DNA of 14,488 bases from a bacterium (GCA_021780625.1 JAJXYI010000601.1:1-14488); one strand, 5' to 3'. Counted from the stretch's first letter, positions 1 to 7,476 are shown. Made by a program: numbers and translations. Notes: generated from the sequence alone by a model not told the origin.

Positions 1-1
1 C

Positions 2-754
2 ATCATCTTCGTCACGTGCCCCACGGGTTCGGGAAAAACCACGACGCTGTATGCGGCCCTCCACGAGATCAACACACCCTCGGTCAATATCTCCACGATT
101 GAGGACCCGATTGAAATCCAGCTCGCGGGCGTCACCCAGACCCAGGTCAATGCCCACATCGATCTGAAGTTTTCAACCATTCTTCGCGCGCTTCTGCGCC
201 AGGATCCCGATGTCGTGCTGATTGGCGAAATCCGCGATCTGGAGACGGCGAAGATCGCCACCGAGGCCGCCCTCACCGGGCACATTGTTTTCGCAACCCT
301 GCACACGAACACGGCGGCGCAGGCAATCGTGCGGCTCATGGAGATCGGCGTGGAGGCCTACATGGTCGCCCCATCGGTGATCGGCGTTCTCGCCCAGCGC
401 CTTGCAGCGCGCATCTGCGAAAGTTGCAAGGAACCCTATCACCCCTCGCGCGAGTTGCTCAGCAAGTATTTCCTCGAGGAGGGGCTCACCGATGTCCCGT
501 TCTATCGGGGCCGCGGATGTCCCGCTTGCAGGGGCACCGGCTACAAGGGACGAATTGCGTTTCACGAATTGATCGTCATCACTGAGGAGATACGAACATT
601 GATCTCGGAACGCCGAAGCGCCCAGGAGATTACCCGGGCAGCCGCAAAGATAGGATACCGTTCCCTGCGCTACGACGGCCTCAAAAAGGTGCTTTTGGGT
701 TTGACCACCATTGAGGAAATCGAGGCCAATACGTCGTTCGAATGGGCGACCTGA
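2..754 (+). CDS. GspE/PulE/PilB-family type II secretion or type IV pilus ATPase, 5'-truncated by window edge
   Basis: Cytoplasmic hexameric ATPase that powers pilus or pseudopilus assembly; only the C-terminal 250 residues are present and the frame is open at base 2. Seen in the translation: a Walker A loop CPTGSGKT at residues 6-13, an Asp box (IEDPIE), a Walker B segment DVVLIGEIRD near residues 70-79, a His box (FATLHTN) near residue 100, and the C-terminal tetracysteine zinc motif C139-x2-C142...C173-x2-C176 typical of GspE and PilB and absent from PilT. The family usually has Gly as the first residue of Walker A; here it is Cys6. The protein ends in an ordinary family tail (LTTIEEI...). 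Sequence alone does not separate GspE from PilB, because the N-terminal domains are missing. The gene ends 103 bp before an Hpt gene on the same strand, so the two may be co-transcribed. The family call is very secure; the exact system is not. Confidence 0.93.
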   Translation: MIFVTCPTGSGKTTTLYAALHEINTPSVNISTIEDPIEIQLAGVTQTQVNAHIDLKFSTILRALLRQDPDVVLIGEIRDLETAKIATEAALTGHIVFATLHTNTAAQAIVRLMEIGVEAYMVAPSVIGVLAQRLAARICESCKEPYHPSRELLSKYFLEEGLTDVPFYRGRGCPACRGTGYKGRIAFHELIVITEEIRTLISERRSAQEITRAAAKIGYRSLRYDGLKKVLLGLTTIEEIEANTSFEWAT

Positions 755-857
755 GCGCCCCCTCCCCCACTCAAGATCGTCCTTCAGTCCCCCTTCCTTC
801 GCGTCGAAATAGGTGCCGGGCTTACGTCGCCCGGTCCCGGAAAATCGAACCCCGAAC

Positions 858-1217
858 ATGTCCGACACCCCTGTCATTGACCTTCAGGCCATCGAAGTGC
901 TTCGTTCCCTGAACCCGGACGACAACGGCGAATTTCTCAAGGAGATCGTTGGGATTTTCCTGGAAGACACGCCCCAACGGATCGCCGAACTCGACCAGAG
1001 TCTGGCCTCGTCGGACCTCGCACGATTCACCCGGGCCGCACACAGCATCAAGGGCAGCTCCGCAAACATGGGCGCCGTGCTGCTGCGCAGCGCCGCTGAG
1101 AAGCTGGAACACCATTCCAAAGCCAACGGCCTCGCGGACTGCGAAGTCCTGGTGAAGGCCGTGAAGTCCGAATTTGAGCGCGCGGCGAAGGAAATCCGCG
1201 TGATCGCTGATTTCTGA
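858..1217 (+). CDS. Stand-alone Hpt (histidine phosphotransfer) domain protein
   Basis: A 119-residue single-domain protein. The motif AHSIKGSSANMG places the phospho-accepting His at residue 62, followed by the Lys and Gly-Ser-Ser typical of Hpt four-helix bundles; a second helix contains LEHHSK. Such proteins relay phosphate between a hybrid sensor kinase or receiver domain and a response regulator in the cytoplasm. I chose the ATG at 858 (MSDTPVIDLQ), because this places a normal Hpt helix 1 at the N terminus; an upstream in-frame start at 813 would add only an unstructured stretch. There is no Shine-Dalgarno sequence before 858. No kinase or regulator gene is visible, so its partners are unknown. 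It lies just downstream of the pilus/secretion ATPase gene, which could mean a link to surface motility, but this is only positional. Confidence 0.88.
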   Translation: MSDTPVIDLQAIEVLRSLNPDDNGEFLKEIVGIFLEDTPQRIAELDQSLASSDLARFTRAAHSIKGSSANMGAVLLRSAAEKLEHHSKANGLADCEVLVKAVKSEFERAAKEIRVIADF

Positions 1218-1225
1218 CCACGGAT

Positions 1226-1240
1226 CGCGACGCGGTCGCG
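1226..1240. other. Short hairpin between convergent genes
   Basis: CGCGAC-GCG-GTCGCG is a perfect 6-bp stem with a 3-nt loop in the 62-bp gap between the Hpt gene (+) and the M20 peptidase gene (-). It could help end transcription from both sides, but no U-run follows on either strand (GAAAATC on +), so a role as terminator is weakly supported. Confidence 0.3.
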
Positions 1241-1279
1241 GAAAATCGAAGACTTCCCGCAGACGCGCTGCGTTACGGA

Positions 1280-2656
1280 TCATTTGTCGGCCGCCACCGC
1301 CGCGAGCACCCTCTGGGATACCTCGATGCCCTTTCGCATCACGCGCAGATTGAAGCTCTCGTTGGGCGCATGCAGATTGTCCTCGGGAAGGAAGAGCCCG
1401 AGCATCATCGAATCGAGCCGCAGCACGCGTTTGATGTCGGCGATGATCGGAACGCTCCCCCCCTCGCGCAGATAGAGCGGCTGGCGACCGAAGACTTCGG
1501 CGACCGACGCGTCGAGCGCCCCGAAGGCGCGGGCGAGTATGGGGGACTGGTCGGGCGGCGTGTTGCTGCGGCCCGGCGGCACAACGATGTACGGGATTCC
1601 CTGATGCTGGTCGACCAGGCGATAAGTCACGTCCTTGGGCATGCGCTCGGCGATCGCCTGATACACCCGTTCGCGGATACGCCGAGGATCCTGGTTCGGC
1701 ACCAGGCGGCAGCTGATTTTCACAAAGGCCTTGCTGGGAATCACCGTCTTCGTCCCCTCGCCCTGATAACCTCCGCCGATCCCATTGAACTCGAGAGTCG
1801 GCAGGAAACGAACCGCCTCGAAGGGCGTGAAGCCTGGCGGCGTGTGAAAGGAGGGAACCCCCAGGAATTGCCGGTACTGTTCCTCGCTGGTGTCCAGCTT
1901 CGCCAGTTCCTGGCGCTCCCACGGCTCCACCTCGAGCACATCCTCGTAAAAACCCGGGATATTCACCCGTCCATCGGCATGGTGCAGCGAGGCACACAGT
2001 TCCGCGATCGCCTGGATCGGATTGCGAATCACGCCGCCATGCAGGCCCGAATGCAGGTCGCCCCGGGATCCCGTCACTTCCAAGTCAAACAGCATCAACC
2101 CCCGCAGCCCGCAGGTGACGACCACCTGGTTCTCGGAGGGGATGCCCGTATCCGACAAGAACACGAAATCTGCCTGGGCCAGTTCCTCTTTGTAACGATC
2201 CAAAAACGCGGGGAAGCTCGGACTGCCCATCTCTTCCTCGCCCTCGATCATGAATGTGATGCGGAGTGGAAGCTTGGGATTGCGCTCAAGGAGTTGGGCG
2301 ACGGCCGCAATGTGCACCATCAACGGGCCCTTGTTGTCGGCCGCACCACGTCCGTAGAGACGTCCATCGATTTCCGTCGGTTCGAAAGGCTTGGTCTTCC
2401 ACAGCGCCACAGGGTCCACCGGCTGGACGTCGTAATGTCCGTAGATGATGACATGAGGCCATTCTGGTCGGCCCTGCCTGCGCGCGAGCACAAGCGGATG
2501 CATGTCGGTATTGACGACCTCGACTTCGAACCCGATCGAGGCCAGGATGCCTGCGACGAAATCCTTGGCCCCGGCCATGCCGGCCTTGAACGAGGGATCG
2601 GTCGATACGCTGGGGTGCCGGATGAACTCCTTCAGTTTTTCAACAGGGTCAAACAT
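1280..2656 (-). CDS. M20 family metallodipeptidase (CNDP/carnosinase-like)
   Basis: A 458-residue di-zinc peptidase that by family hydrolyses dipeptides or short peptides in the cytoplasm. Counting from the ATG at 2656, the expected metal and catalytic residues are present: YGHYDVQP (His74, Asp76), GRGAADNKGP (bridging Asp107), MIEGEEEMGS (general-base Glu140 or its neighbour), SDTG (Asp169) and the C-terminal LHAPNE box. The lid-domain block RGDLHSGLHGG, typical of the CNDP branch, is also intact. Length is normal for the family. A GTG eight codons upstream (2680) is an alternative start; the ATG was preferred because family members begin near 'FDPVEKLKEFIRHPSVSTD' and neither site has a strong ribosome-binding sequence. 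The gene stands alone, convergent with the Hpt gene and 109 bp downstream of the S26-like gene, with which it might share a transcript. No signal peptide is seen. Confidence 0.93.
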   Translation of the reverse strand: MFDPVEKLKEFIRHPSVSTDPSFKAGMAGAKDFVAGILASIGFEVEVVNTDMHPLVLARRQGRPEWPHVIIYGHYDVQPVDPVALWKTKPFEPTEIDGRLYGRGAADNKGPLMVHIAAVAQLLERNPKLPLRITFMIEGEEEMGSPSFPAFLDRYKEELAQADFVFLSDTGIPSENQVVVTCGLRGLMLFDLEVTGSRGDLHSGLHGGVIRNPIQAIAELCASLHHADGRVNIPGFYEDVLEVEPWERQELAKLDTSEEQYRQFLGVPSFHTPPGFTPFEAVRFLPTLEFNGIGGGYQGEGTKTVIPSKAFVKISCRLVPNQDPRRIRERVYQAIAERMPKDVTYRLVDQHQGIPYIVVPPGRSNTPPDQSPILARAFGALDASVAEVFGRQPLYLREGGSVPIIADIKRVLRLDSMMLGLFLPEDNLHAPNESFNLRVMRKGIEVSQRVLAAVAADK

Positions 2657-2765
2657 GCCTGCGATCGTGACGAAAAACACACGCCTGCGCTAGGCAAAAG
2701 CGGGCGACCCCGGGGATCTGAACCGTTGGCTGCGATCGGTATTTTGAATACACCCGACCCGGCGT

Positions 2766-3251
2766 TCAACGTGCCGGGGCGGCCATCGCAACTGAGACCG
2801 AATTTTCGTTCGAGGCCACCATGCCCGCGGTGTTGAAGGTCGCGTATACGACGCCAACCAGATTCGCGGCAGTCACGGGCGTGCTGTCGGCCTGGACGTT
2901 GTTGTACCCCTTCGCAATCCAACCGGTCGCCGAATGCCCCACCAGCCTATGCGCGACGGTCTCGCCAAAATTGTTGCGATAGACAACCACCATGCCCTTG
3001 CGGAGCCGCTCGGCCGAGATCGGCTTCACGACAATCAGGGAGCCGTTGCCAAAGTACGGGAGCATCGAAGTGCCCGAGATCCGCATCACCCTGGAATCCG
3101 CATACCGCCGAGAGAGGGTCATCGCATCGCTCATCGCATTGCGGAAGCTCACCGGAGCAATCGGGGCCACCAGCATCGCCGCTTTGGCGAACGACGCGGA
3201 CGCCAGAAGAAGGAGGGCGACCAAGAGGAGGGAGCGAGTGGCGTTCTTCAT
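2766..3251 (-). CDS. Small exported S24/S26 (signal-peptidase/LexA-fold) family protein
   Basis: 161 residues. It starts with a clear signal peptide (MKNATRSLLLVALLLLASASFAKA, probable cleavage after Ala22-25) and no further membrane helix. The rest resembles the S24/S26 fold: RISGTSMLPYFGNGSLIVVKP carries the candidate nucleophile Ser62, KGMVVVYRNN is the following strand, VAHRLVG supplies His101 (the HR pair of the SipW/SEC11-like S26B branch), and WIAKGYNN matches the usual K-G-D-x-N box except that Asp is replaced by Tyr116. Asp122 lies a few residues later. It could be a periplasmic protease or a non-catalytic relative. Typical signal peptidases are membrane-anchored; here the N terminus looks cleavable, which is odd. 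GGTGGAG sits immediately upstream of the ATG and is one of the few Shine-Dalgarno-like sites in the window. The gene is divergent from the SRP RNA/dnaX unit. The fold call is moderately secure; the activity is unknown. Confidence 0.75.
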   Translation of the reverse strand: MKNATRSLLLVALLLLASASFAKAAMLVAPIAPVSFRNAMSDAMTLSRRYADSRVMRISGTSMLPYFGNGSLIVVKPISAERLRKGMVVVYRNNFGETVAHRLVGHSATGWIAKGYNNVQADSTPVTAANLVGVVYATFNTAGMVASNENSVSVAMAAPAR

Positions 3252-3653
3252 GACTCCACCCTAGCCCTTAACGAGAAACTTAGGTATCGGGGCCACCCCA
3301 CATACGGCCGAGAACAAATCACCTATCCAATTGCTTTTTAGAGCTTATACCTAACCGGGAATGAGTCGGGACACCCTAGGTTCAGTTACCTAAGTTGACT
3401 GGGATATCCCGGCTGATGCCGGGTGTATTTCCCCAGATCCTTTCTGGGTGAAACGCCTGCGTTCTCCTCTGAAAGCCCGCCGGCGAGAGCGTGGCGGAAA
3501 CGAACCTGGAAACGTCACGGCTTCGCCCGGAAAACACCCCAGAATTTCCGGGATGACCGATCGGCCCGGGAATCTTTTAGAAGCGCCCCGCTCAAAGGGA
3601 AGAGCCCCCAACCGGACCCGGAAATGGTCGACATTTACGGCGAATAAAACGGC
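3252..3653. other. Gene-free divergent region upstream of the SRP RNA
   Basis: I see no convincing gene in these 402 bases; reading frames here are short or are artificial 5' extensions of dnaX that would run through the SRP RNA. The left third (about 3270-3400) is AT-richer than its surroundings and holds the TACCTAA cluster described separately. A perfect 6-bp hairpin with a TGAT loop (3408-3423) follows, overlapping the palindrome GGGATATCCC (3401-3410). The remainder, 3424-3653, is GC-rich and has no tRNA-like T-arm or other recognisable RNA signature. Confidence 0.5.
3277..3393. promoter_or_regulatory. Cluster of three TACCTAA heptamers, candidate operators
   Basis: TACCTAA occurs at 3348-3354 and 3387-3393 on the + strand and at 3280-3286 on the - strand. 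The outer two are part of a longer exact inverted repeat, AACTTAGGTA (3277-3286) against TACCTAAGTT (3387-3396). A related CCTAGGTT is at 3375-3382. Three copies of an AT-rich heptamer within 117 bp of a GC-rich genome, between two divergent genes, suggest binding sites for a regulator of the S26-like gene, of the SRP RNA/dnaX unit, or of both. No regulator is known. Confidence 0.35.
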
Positions 3654-3682
3654 TTGCACCGTCGAAACAGACCCTCATGGTC
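3654..3682 (+). promoter_or_regulatory. Possible sigma-70-type promoter of the SRP RNA
   Basis: TTGCAC at 3654-3659 is a fair -35 box. A spacer of 16-17 bp leads to CATGGT/ATGGTC (3676-3682), a weak -10, and the SRP RNA 5' end (about 3689) lies 7 bp further on. Position fits well; the -10 is poor. Confidence 0.3.
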
Positions 3683-3688
3683 CGCGTC

Positions 3689-3784
<96 letters not shown>

Positions 3785-3891
3785 ACTTTCATTTTCAGAG
3801 GTGGATCGACGAGGGATTCTGGAGGCTCCGCAAAACGAACTTGGAGCTTTTCAAGCCCGGAGCCGACCTCCACCCTTCAGCCCTTCGCAGC

Positions 3892-5052
3892 ATGCCCGCC
3901 GCTTACCAAGTCATCGCCCGCAAGTGGCGTCCCCAGACCTTCGACGACGTCGTGGGGCAGGACCATGTGGTTCGCACCCTGAGAAACGCCATCGCTCGCA
4001 ATCGCATCGCACACGCTTACCTGTTTGTGGGTCCACGCGGCACGGGTAAGACCTCCACCGCTCGCATTTTCGCCAAGGCCTTGAATTGCACCGGTGGCCC
4101 CAAGGCGGACTTTGATCCGGCGGATCCCGCCTGCGTTGCAATCGCCGAAGGATCCCATCTCGACGTCATCGAGATCGACGGCGCCTCCAACAACGGCGTG
4201 GACCAGGTGCGCGAGCTCCGGGAAACCGTCCAGTACGCGCCGGCCCAGGGTCGTTTCAAAGTCTACATCATTGACGAAGTGCACATGCTGACGACGGCAG
4301 CCTTCAACGCGCTATTGAAGACCCTTGAGGAACCGCCGGAGCATGTGAAATTTGTCTTCGCGACGACGGATCCGCAGAAGCTTCTCCCGACGATTGTTTC
4401 CCGCTGCCAGCGATTTGACCTCAAACCCATTCCACCTGAGTTGATCGTCCAGCACCTGCGCAAGATCGCCGATGCCGAGGGTGTGAAAGTCACGGATGGC
4501 GCCCTTGCCTGCATCGCACGCATGGCCGACGGAGGCATGCGCGACTCCCAGTCGATCTTCGATCAGATGATTTCCTTCTGCGGCCAGGAAATCTCGGAAG
4601 CCGACGTCCTCGACGTATACGGACTCATTTCAGAGGAAAAGATCGCCGCGCTGGCGAGTGCGGTCGCGCGGGGGGACAACGCCGCCATCGTCCAGATCGT
4701 GGACGAATGCGACACCGCCGGCCGGGACCTTACGCGGCTGCTGCTCGACCTCGAAAACACCGTGCGCACCGCGCTGCTACAGTCCATCGCCGAGGGCGGC
4801 AAGACGACGGCGCTCGGGCAGGTCTCGCTGACCACCGAACAGCTCACCCGGTTGCTCGACGCACTGCGCGAAGGCGAGAGCAAGGTGAAGCTCGGGCTGT
4901 CGGAAAAAATCAATCTTGAGGTGACCCTCCTGAAGGCCGTGGAGTCGAGCCGGGCGCGGGCGATCGACAGCCTGATCAAGGAATTGACGGCGCTCGCCGA
5001 CGAGCTGCCCGACGAGGCAGCAGAGACAGAGGGCTCAAAAAAAAAGCCCTGA
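3892..5052 (+). CDS. dnaX: DNA polymerase III subunit gamma/tau (DnaX), short gamma-like form
   Basis: Clamp-loader ATPase of the replisome. From the ATG at 3892 ([23 protein letters not shown], the standard DnaX N terminus) the zero frame gives 386 residues. Motifs: Walker A GPRGTGKT at 47-54, Walker B with DEVH at 128-131, and the SRC motif VSRCQRF at 169-175, followed by the lid and collar domains to about residue 375. The zinc module usually has four Cys; here only the first and last remain (Cys66, Cys81), and the two middle positions are Asp75 and Asp78. The zero frame ends ...EGSKKKP-stop inside and just after an A9 tract, directly beyond the collar domain, as in bacteria that make gamma by recoding. 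Longer upstream in-frame starts would cross the SRP RNA and are rejected. There is no Shine-Dalgarno sequence before the ATG. Confidence 0.96.
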   Translation: MPAAYQVIARKWRPQTFDDVVGQDHVVRTLRNAIARNRIAHAYLFVGPRGTGKTSTARIFAKALNCTGGPKADFDPADPACVAIAEGSHLDVIEIDGASNNGVDQVRELRETVQYAPAQGRFKVYIIDEVHMLTTAAFNALLKTLEEPPEHVKFVFATTDPQKLLPTIVSRCQRFDLKPIPPELIVQHLRKIADAEGVKVTDGALACIARMADGGMRDSQSIFDQMISFCGQEISEADVLDVYGLISEEKIAALASAVARGDNAAIVQIVDECDTAGRDLTRLLLDLENTVRTALLQSIAEGGKTTALGQVSLTTEQLTRLLDALREGESKVKLGLSEKINLEVTLLKAVESSRARAIDSLIKELTALADELPDEAAETEGSKKKP

Positions 5053-5090
5053 TCGCACGGCTTGAGCAAAACCTCGGTACCGCGCTCAGC
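5028..5090 (+). promoter_or_regulatory. dnaX -1 frameshift / transcript slippage signal
   Basis: Nine consecutive A residues occupy 5037-5045 and are followed by G5046. Read in the zero frame this gives ...A-AAA-AAG, the same slippery heptamer (5040-5046) used by E. coli dnaX. A purine-rich AGAGGG at 5028-5033 could act as an internal Shine-Dalgarno stimulator. A possible downstream stem pairs GCTTGAGC (5060-5067, one bulged T) with GCTCAGC (5084-5090), though it starts 13 nt after the slip site, further than in E. coli. An A9 run is also long enough for RNA polymerase slippage, as in Thermus thermophilus dnaX. The zero-frame stop is TGA at 5050. Confidence 0.75.
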
Positions 5091-5507
5091 ACCCTGCCGG
5101 TCGAGCCCCCTGCCCCCGCCCGGGGACCACGTCCTCCCGTTACTGCACCCGCCGCTGAAGCAAAGGCCAAATTTACCGCCAGCGCCGCCGCCCAAGAGTC
5201 CGCCGTCCCCGAACAGGCGCCTGCAGCCAGCGAGTCGCACGAGATGATTGATGATTCGAAGGGAGAGGAATCGTGGCCATCCGACGAGGCGGAAGCCCTG
5301 GCCAGGGCAGAAGCGTCCGACCGAGGCGAATCGCTTCAAGCCACCCCGGTGCCGCCCGAGGAGGAAGAGCCGGAAAAATCGGCCCTTCCCGATCTGAATC
5401 AATTGGTCGAGCGCCTGCCGGCGTCGCTCAAGGAGACCCTCGAAGACCTATTTCGCGCTCGCTGGAGCCGTGTGGCGCGGTTCAAGAAACGCGATCTTAC
5501 CGGGTGA
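5040..5507 (+). CDS. dnaX: DnaX tau-specific C-terminal extension, reached by -1 frameshift
   Basis: The -1 frame is open from the A tract to the TGA at 5505-5507 and has no good start of its own for most of its length, so it is read as the continuation of dnaX. It adds about 154 residues, giving a tau of roughly 538 residues. It begins [16 protein letters not shown], passes through an Ala/Pro/Glu-rich flexible linker, and ends in an amphipathic, charged segment ([22 protein letters not shown]...[15 protein letters not shown]). In known tau proteins the extension binds DnaB helicase and the polymerase alpha subunit; E. coli tau carries about 213 extra residues, so this one is short. Helicase and polymerase binding is inferred from position, not from recognisable domains. 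An internal ATG at 5244 gives only a fragment. The gene ends 28 bp from the convergent gene at 5536-5880. Confidence 0.8.
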   Translation, partial: KKALIARLEQNLGTALSTLPVEPPAPARGPRPPVTAPAAEAKAKFTASAAAQESAVPEQAPAASESHEMIDDSKGEESWPSDEAEALARAEASDRGESLQATPVPPEEEEPEKSALPDLNQLVERLPASLKETLEDLFRARWSRVARFKKRDLTG

Positions 5508-5535
5508 GCGTTGAACCAAGCCCAACCGCAGGAGT

Positions 5536-5880
5536 TCACGGTGCCGGTGTCGGCGTGGGCGTGGGTGCGGGCGCCGATGCGGGAGCGGGGTCAGCCGGGG
5601 CGGTCTGTTGAGGTGATTGCCGGTCATCCTGCGCCTGAACCTGCTTTTGCCGCCTCTTCTCCTTTCGCAGCTGCGCCTTCTTGAGGCATTTTTCGCAGAC
5701 CTTTCCCTCCGCGGCTGCAGCCTTGCAGCACGCCTTGCGGCAGGATGCTTTGCCCTGGCGCTCCGCCTTCTGGCAACACGGCGGCTTCTCCACTGACTGT
5801 ACCGGCACCTGCGGGTCTGCGGCCAACACCGTCAGAGGCGAAAGAATCGACGCAATAATGATGAGCTTTATTTTATTCAT
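5536..5880 (-). CDS. Small exported Cys/Lys-rich protein with Pro-Ala tail
   Basis: 114 residues; I do not recognise a family. The N terminus MNKIKLIIIASILSPLTVLAADP is a standard signal peptide with probable cleavage after Ala20 or Ala21. The mature part has seven Cys (35, 36, 47, 51, 52, 62, 65) in CC, CRKACC and CEKC arrangements, separated by Lys/Arg/Ala, then a highly basic stretch (KKAQLRKEKRRQKQ), then a Gln/Pro/Ala/Thr tail ending PTPTPTPAP. The Cys pattern could bind metal or form disulfides in the periplasm; neither is proven. The start at 5880 is preferred because it gives the complete signal peptide; AAGGTG lies about 14 nt upstream. Real coding is supported by the signal peptide and the organised composition. 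The gene is convergent with dnaX and follows the MFS transporter gene on the same strand after 140 bp. Confidence 0.75.
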   Translation of the reverse strand: MNKIKLIIIASILSPLTVLAADPQVPVQSVEKPPCCQKAERQGKASCRKACCKAAAAEGKVCEKCLKKAQLRKEKRRQKQVQAQDDRQSPQQTAPADPAPASAPAPTPTPTPAP

Positions 5881-5925
5881 AATGGTTAATCATTTTCACC
5901 TTTTTAAATCGCGGGCTTGCTCCTC

Positions 5926-5935
5926 GCTTGCAAGC
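5926..5935. promoter_or_regulatory. GCTTGCAAGC palindrome upstream of the Cys-rich gene
   Basis: A perfect 10-bp palindrome 46-55 bp upstream of the start at 5880. Its CTTG...CAAG core resembles the palindrome at 7477-7489, which lies at the same distance before the transporter gene. It may be a shared operator. A GCTTGC arm at 5915-5920 can alternatively pair with 5931-5936 to form a transcript hairpin. Confidence 0.3.
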
Positions 5936-6020
5936 AAGAAAATCCGTTTGGATACCGGCCTATCGAGCTGGCCAGCATCCCTGCGTTTATGATTTCTGTA
6001 ACGGCGCGCCCGGCGATGCC

Positions 6021-7433
6021 TCAGGCGGCTGACTTGCGCCCCGCCTTGTAGCCCCAGATTCCGTAGAACCCGATGTAGCTGAAGGCGACCATCGGAACCA
6101 TGAGCGAGGCCTGAATGCTCACGTGGTCCGCGACACTTCCCTGGATCAGCGGGATGACGGCACCACCTACGATCGCCATCACCAGCAGCGAGGAGCCCTG
6201 GCTTTTGAGTGCACCGAGCCCCTCGATCGCGAGCGCGAAAATGTTGGACCACATCACCGAACAGAACATGCCCACAGCAAGCACCGACCACATGGCAAAA
6301 CTGCCCGCCGAGCCGATCCCAATCGCCAGCAACGCGATGATCACCACGCTGAACAGAGCCAGCATGCGCTGGGGACTCTTCGCCCCGAGGAAGAACGCCA
6401 CGAGCAGCAGGCCCAGATAGGGGGCGTAGTGGACCGCATTGGCCGAGCCGGATGCAAAGGTAACGACTGCGACGGCAATCAAGGGAACGAATACCACGAG
6501 CGTCGTCTTCAACCATCCGCGGAGCTCGCTGAGCGCAAAGGCTCCCATGAAGCGCCCAATCATGAGCCCGCCCCAATAGAACGACAGGTAGCGGCTCGCC
6601 TCCAGGTGCGGAATCGAACCGATCTTGGGTGTGCCCAGATAGTTGATGAGCGTCGAACCGACCGAGACTTCGCCGCCGACGTACATGAAGATCGCGATCA
6701 TTCCGAGGACGGTGTGCGGGTGCCGCAGCGCGCCAAGGTCGCCGGACATGTGTTCCGGATTCGTGAAATCCGGCACGTGCGCGAACTTGAACAGAAGGGC
6801 CAGCAGCGCAAAAACGCCGGCAAAACACAGGTACGGCAGTTTTACGGAATCCGCCTCATGCACGCCCGGGTGAGTGAAGACCTTGAAGATCAGCCAGCCC
6901 GCAATCGCGGGCCCGATCGTCGTTCCGAAGGAATTGAATGCCTGCGAGAGGTTCAGGCGGCTGGACGCCGTGCGTTCCGGACCGAGGATCGTCACGTACG
7001 GATTTGCCGCGATCTGAAGCATCGCGAAGCCAAGTCCGACGATGAACAGTGCGACCAGGAAAAACGGATATGAGGTCAGGACCGCCGCCGGATAGAACAG
7101 CGCGCTGCCGACTGCAGCGATCAGAAGGCCGGTGACCACGCCGTTGCGGTAGCCGATCCGGTTGATCGGATCCCCGGAGACGATCGAGATCACGAAGTAG
7201 ATGAACGAGCCTACGAAATACGCGCCGAAAAAGGCGAACTGCACGAGCATCGCCTCCGTGTAGTTGAGCGTAAAGGCCTCCTTGAAGCGCGGAATCAGGA
7301 TGTCGTTCCACACCGTCATGAAGCCCCACATGAAAAACAGCACGGTCATCAACGCGAAGGGACCGCGATAGGTGGGACCGTTGGCTGTGCGGATGGAACC
7401 GGGCGGATTACCGATGGGCTCGGGCGTAGTCAT
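6021..7433 (-). CDS. MFS sugar transporter, FucP/GluP (fucose/glucose-galactose) family
   Basis: 470 residues, inner membrane, about 12 hydrophobic helices; by family a proton- or cation-coupled sugar symporter. Family blocks: FFMWGFMTVWNDILIPRFKEAF at 33-54, with the membrane Asp44 equivalent to Asp46 of E. coli FucP; the inter-helix loop GDPINRIGYRNG at 87-98; and LQIAANPYVTILGPERTASSRLNLSQAFNSFGTTIGP at 139-174. The last block has Gln140 where E. coli FucP has the essential Glu135, which matches the GluP/NagP-like branches more than true fucose permeases. The substrate could be a hexose, fucose or an amino sugar and cannot be told here. No catabolic enzyme adjoins it, so no gene symbol is given. 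It starts at ATG 7433 without a Shine-Dalgarno sequence. A palindrome 44-56 bp upstream may be an operator. Confidence 0.93.
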   Translation of the reverse strand: MTTPEPIGNPPGSIRTANGPTYRGPFALMTVLFFMWGFMTVWNDILIPRFKEAFTLNYTEAMLVQFAFFGAYFVGSFIYFVISIVSGDPINRIGYRNGVVTGLLIAAVGSALFYPAAVLTSYPFFLVALFIVGLGFAMLQIAANPYVTILGPERTASSRLNLSQAFNSFGTTIGPAIAGWLIFKVFTHPGVHEADSVKLPYLCFAGVFALLALLFKFAHVPDFTNPEHMSGDLGALRHPHTVLGMIAIFMYVGGEVSVGSTLINYLGTPKIGSIPHLEASRYLSFYWGGLMIGRFMGAFALSELRGWLKTTLVVFVPLIAVAVVTFASGSANAVHYAPYLGLLLVAFFLGAKSPQRMLALFSVVIIALLAIGIGSAGSFAMWSVLAVGMFCSVMWSNIFALAIEGLGALKSQGSSLLVMAIVGGAVIPLIQGSVADHVSIQASLMVPMVAFSYIGFYGIWGYKAGRKSAA

Positions 7434-7476
7434 GATTGGGGGTGGCTAAATTGGGGCGTCCCGTCGCTAGAGAGCA

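Noticed and set aside
1370..2836. Long open frame (488 codons) on + strand opposite the M20 peptidase
   Set aside because: Composition is Arg/His/Gln-rich with no motifs; it mirrors the GC-rich codon pattern of the real gene on the other strand.
5062..5247. Open frame after the dnaX zero-frame stop, on the same strand
   Set aside because: Pro/Ser-rich shadow of the tau extension, which reads sensibly in the -1 frame.
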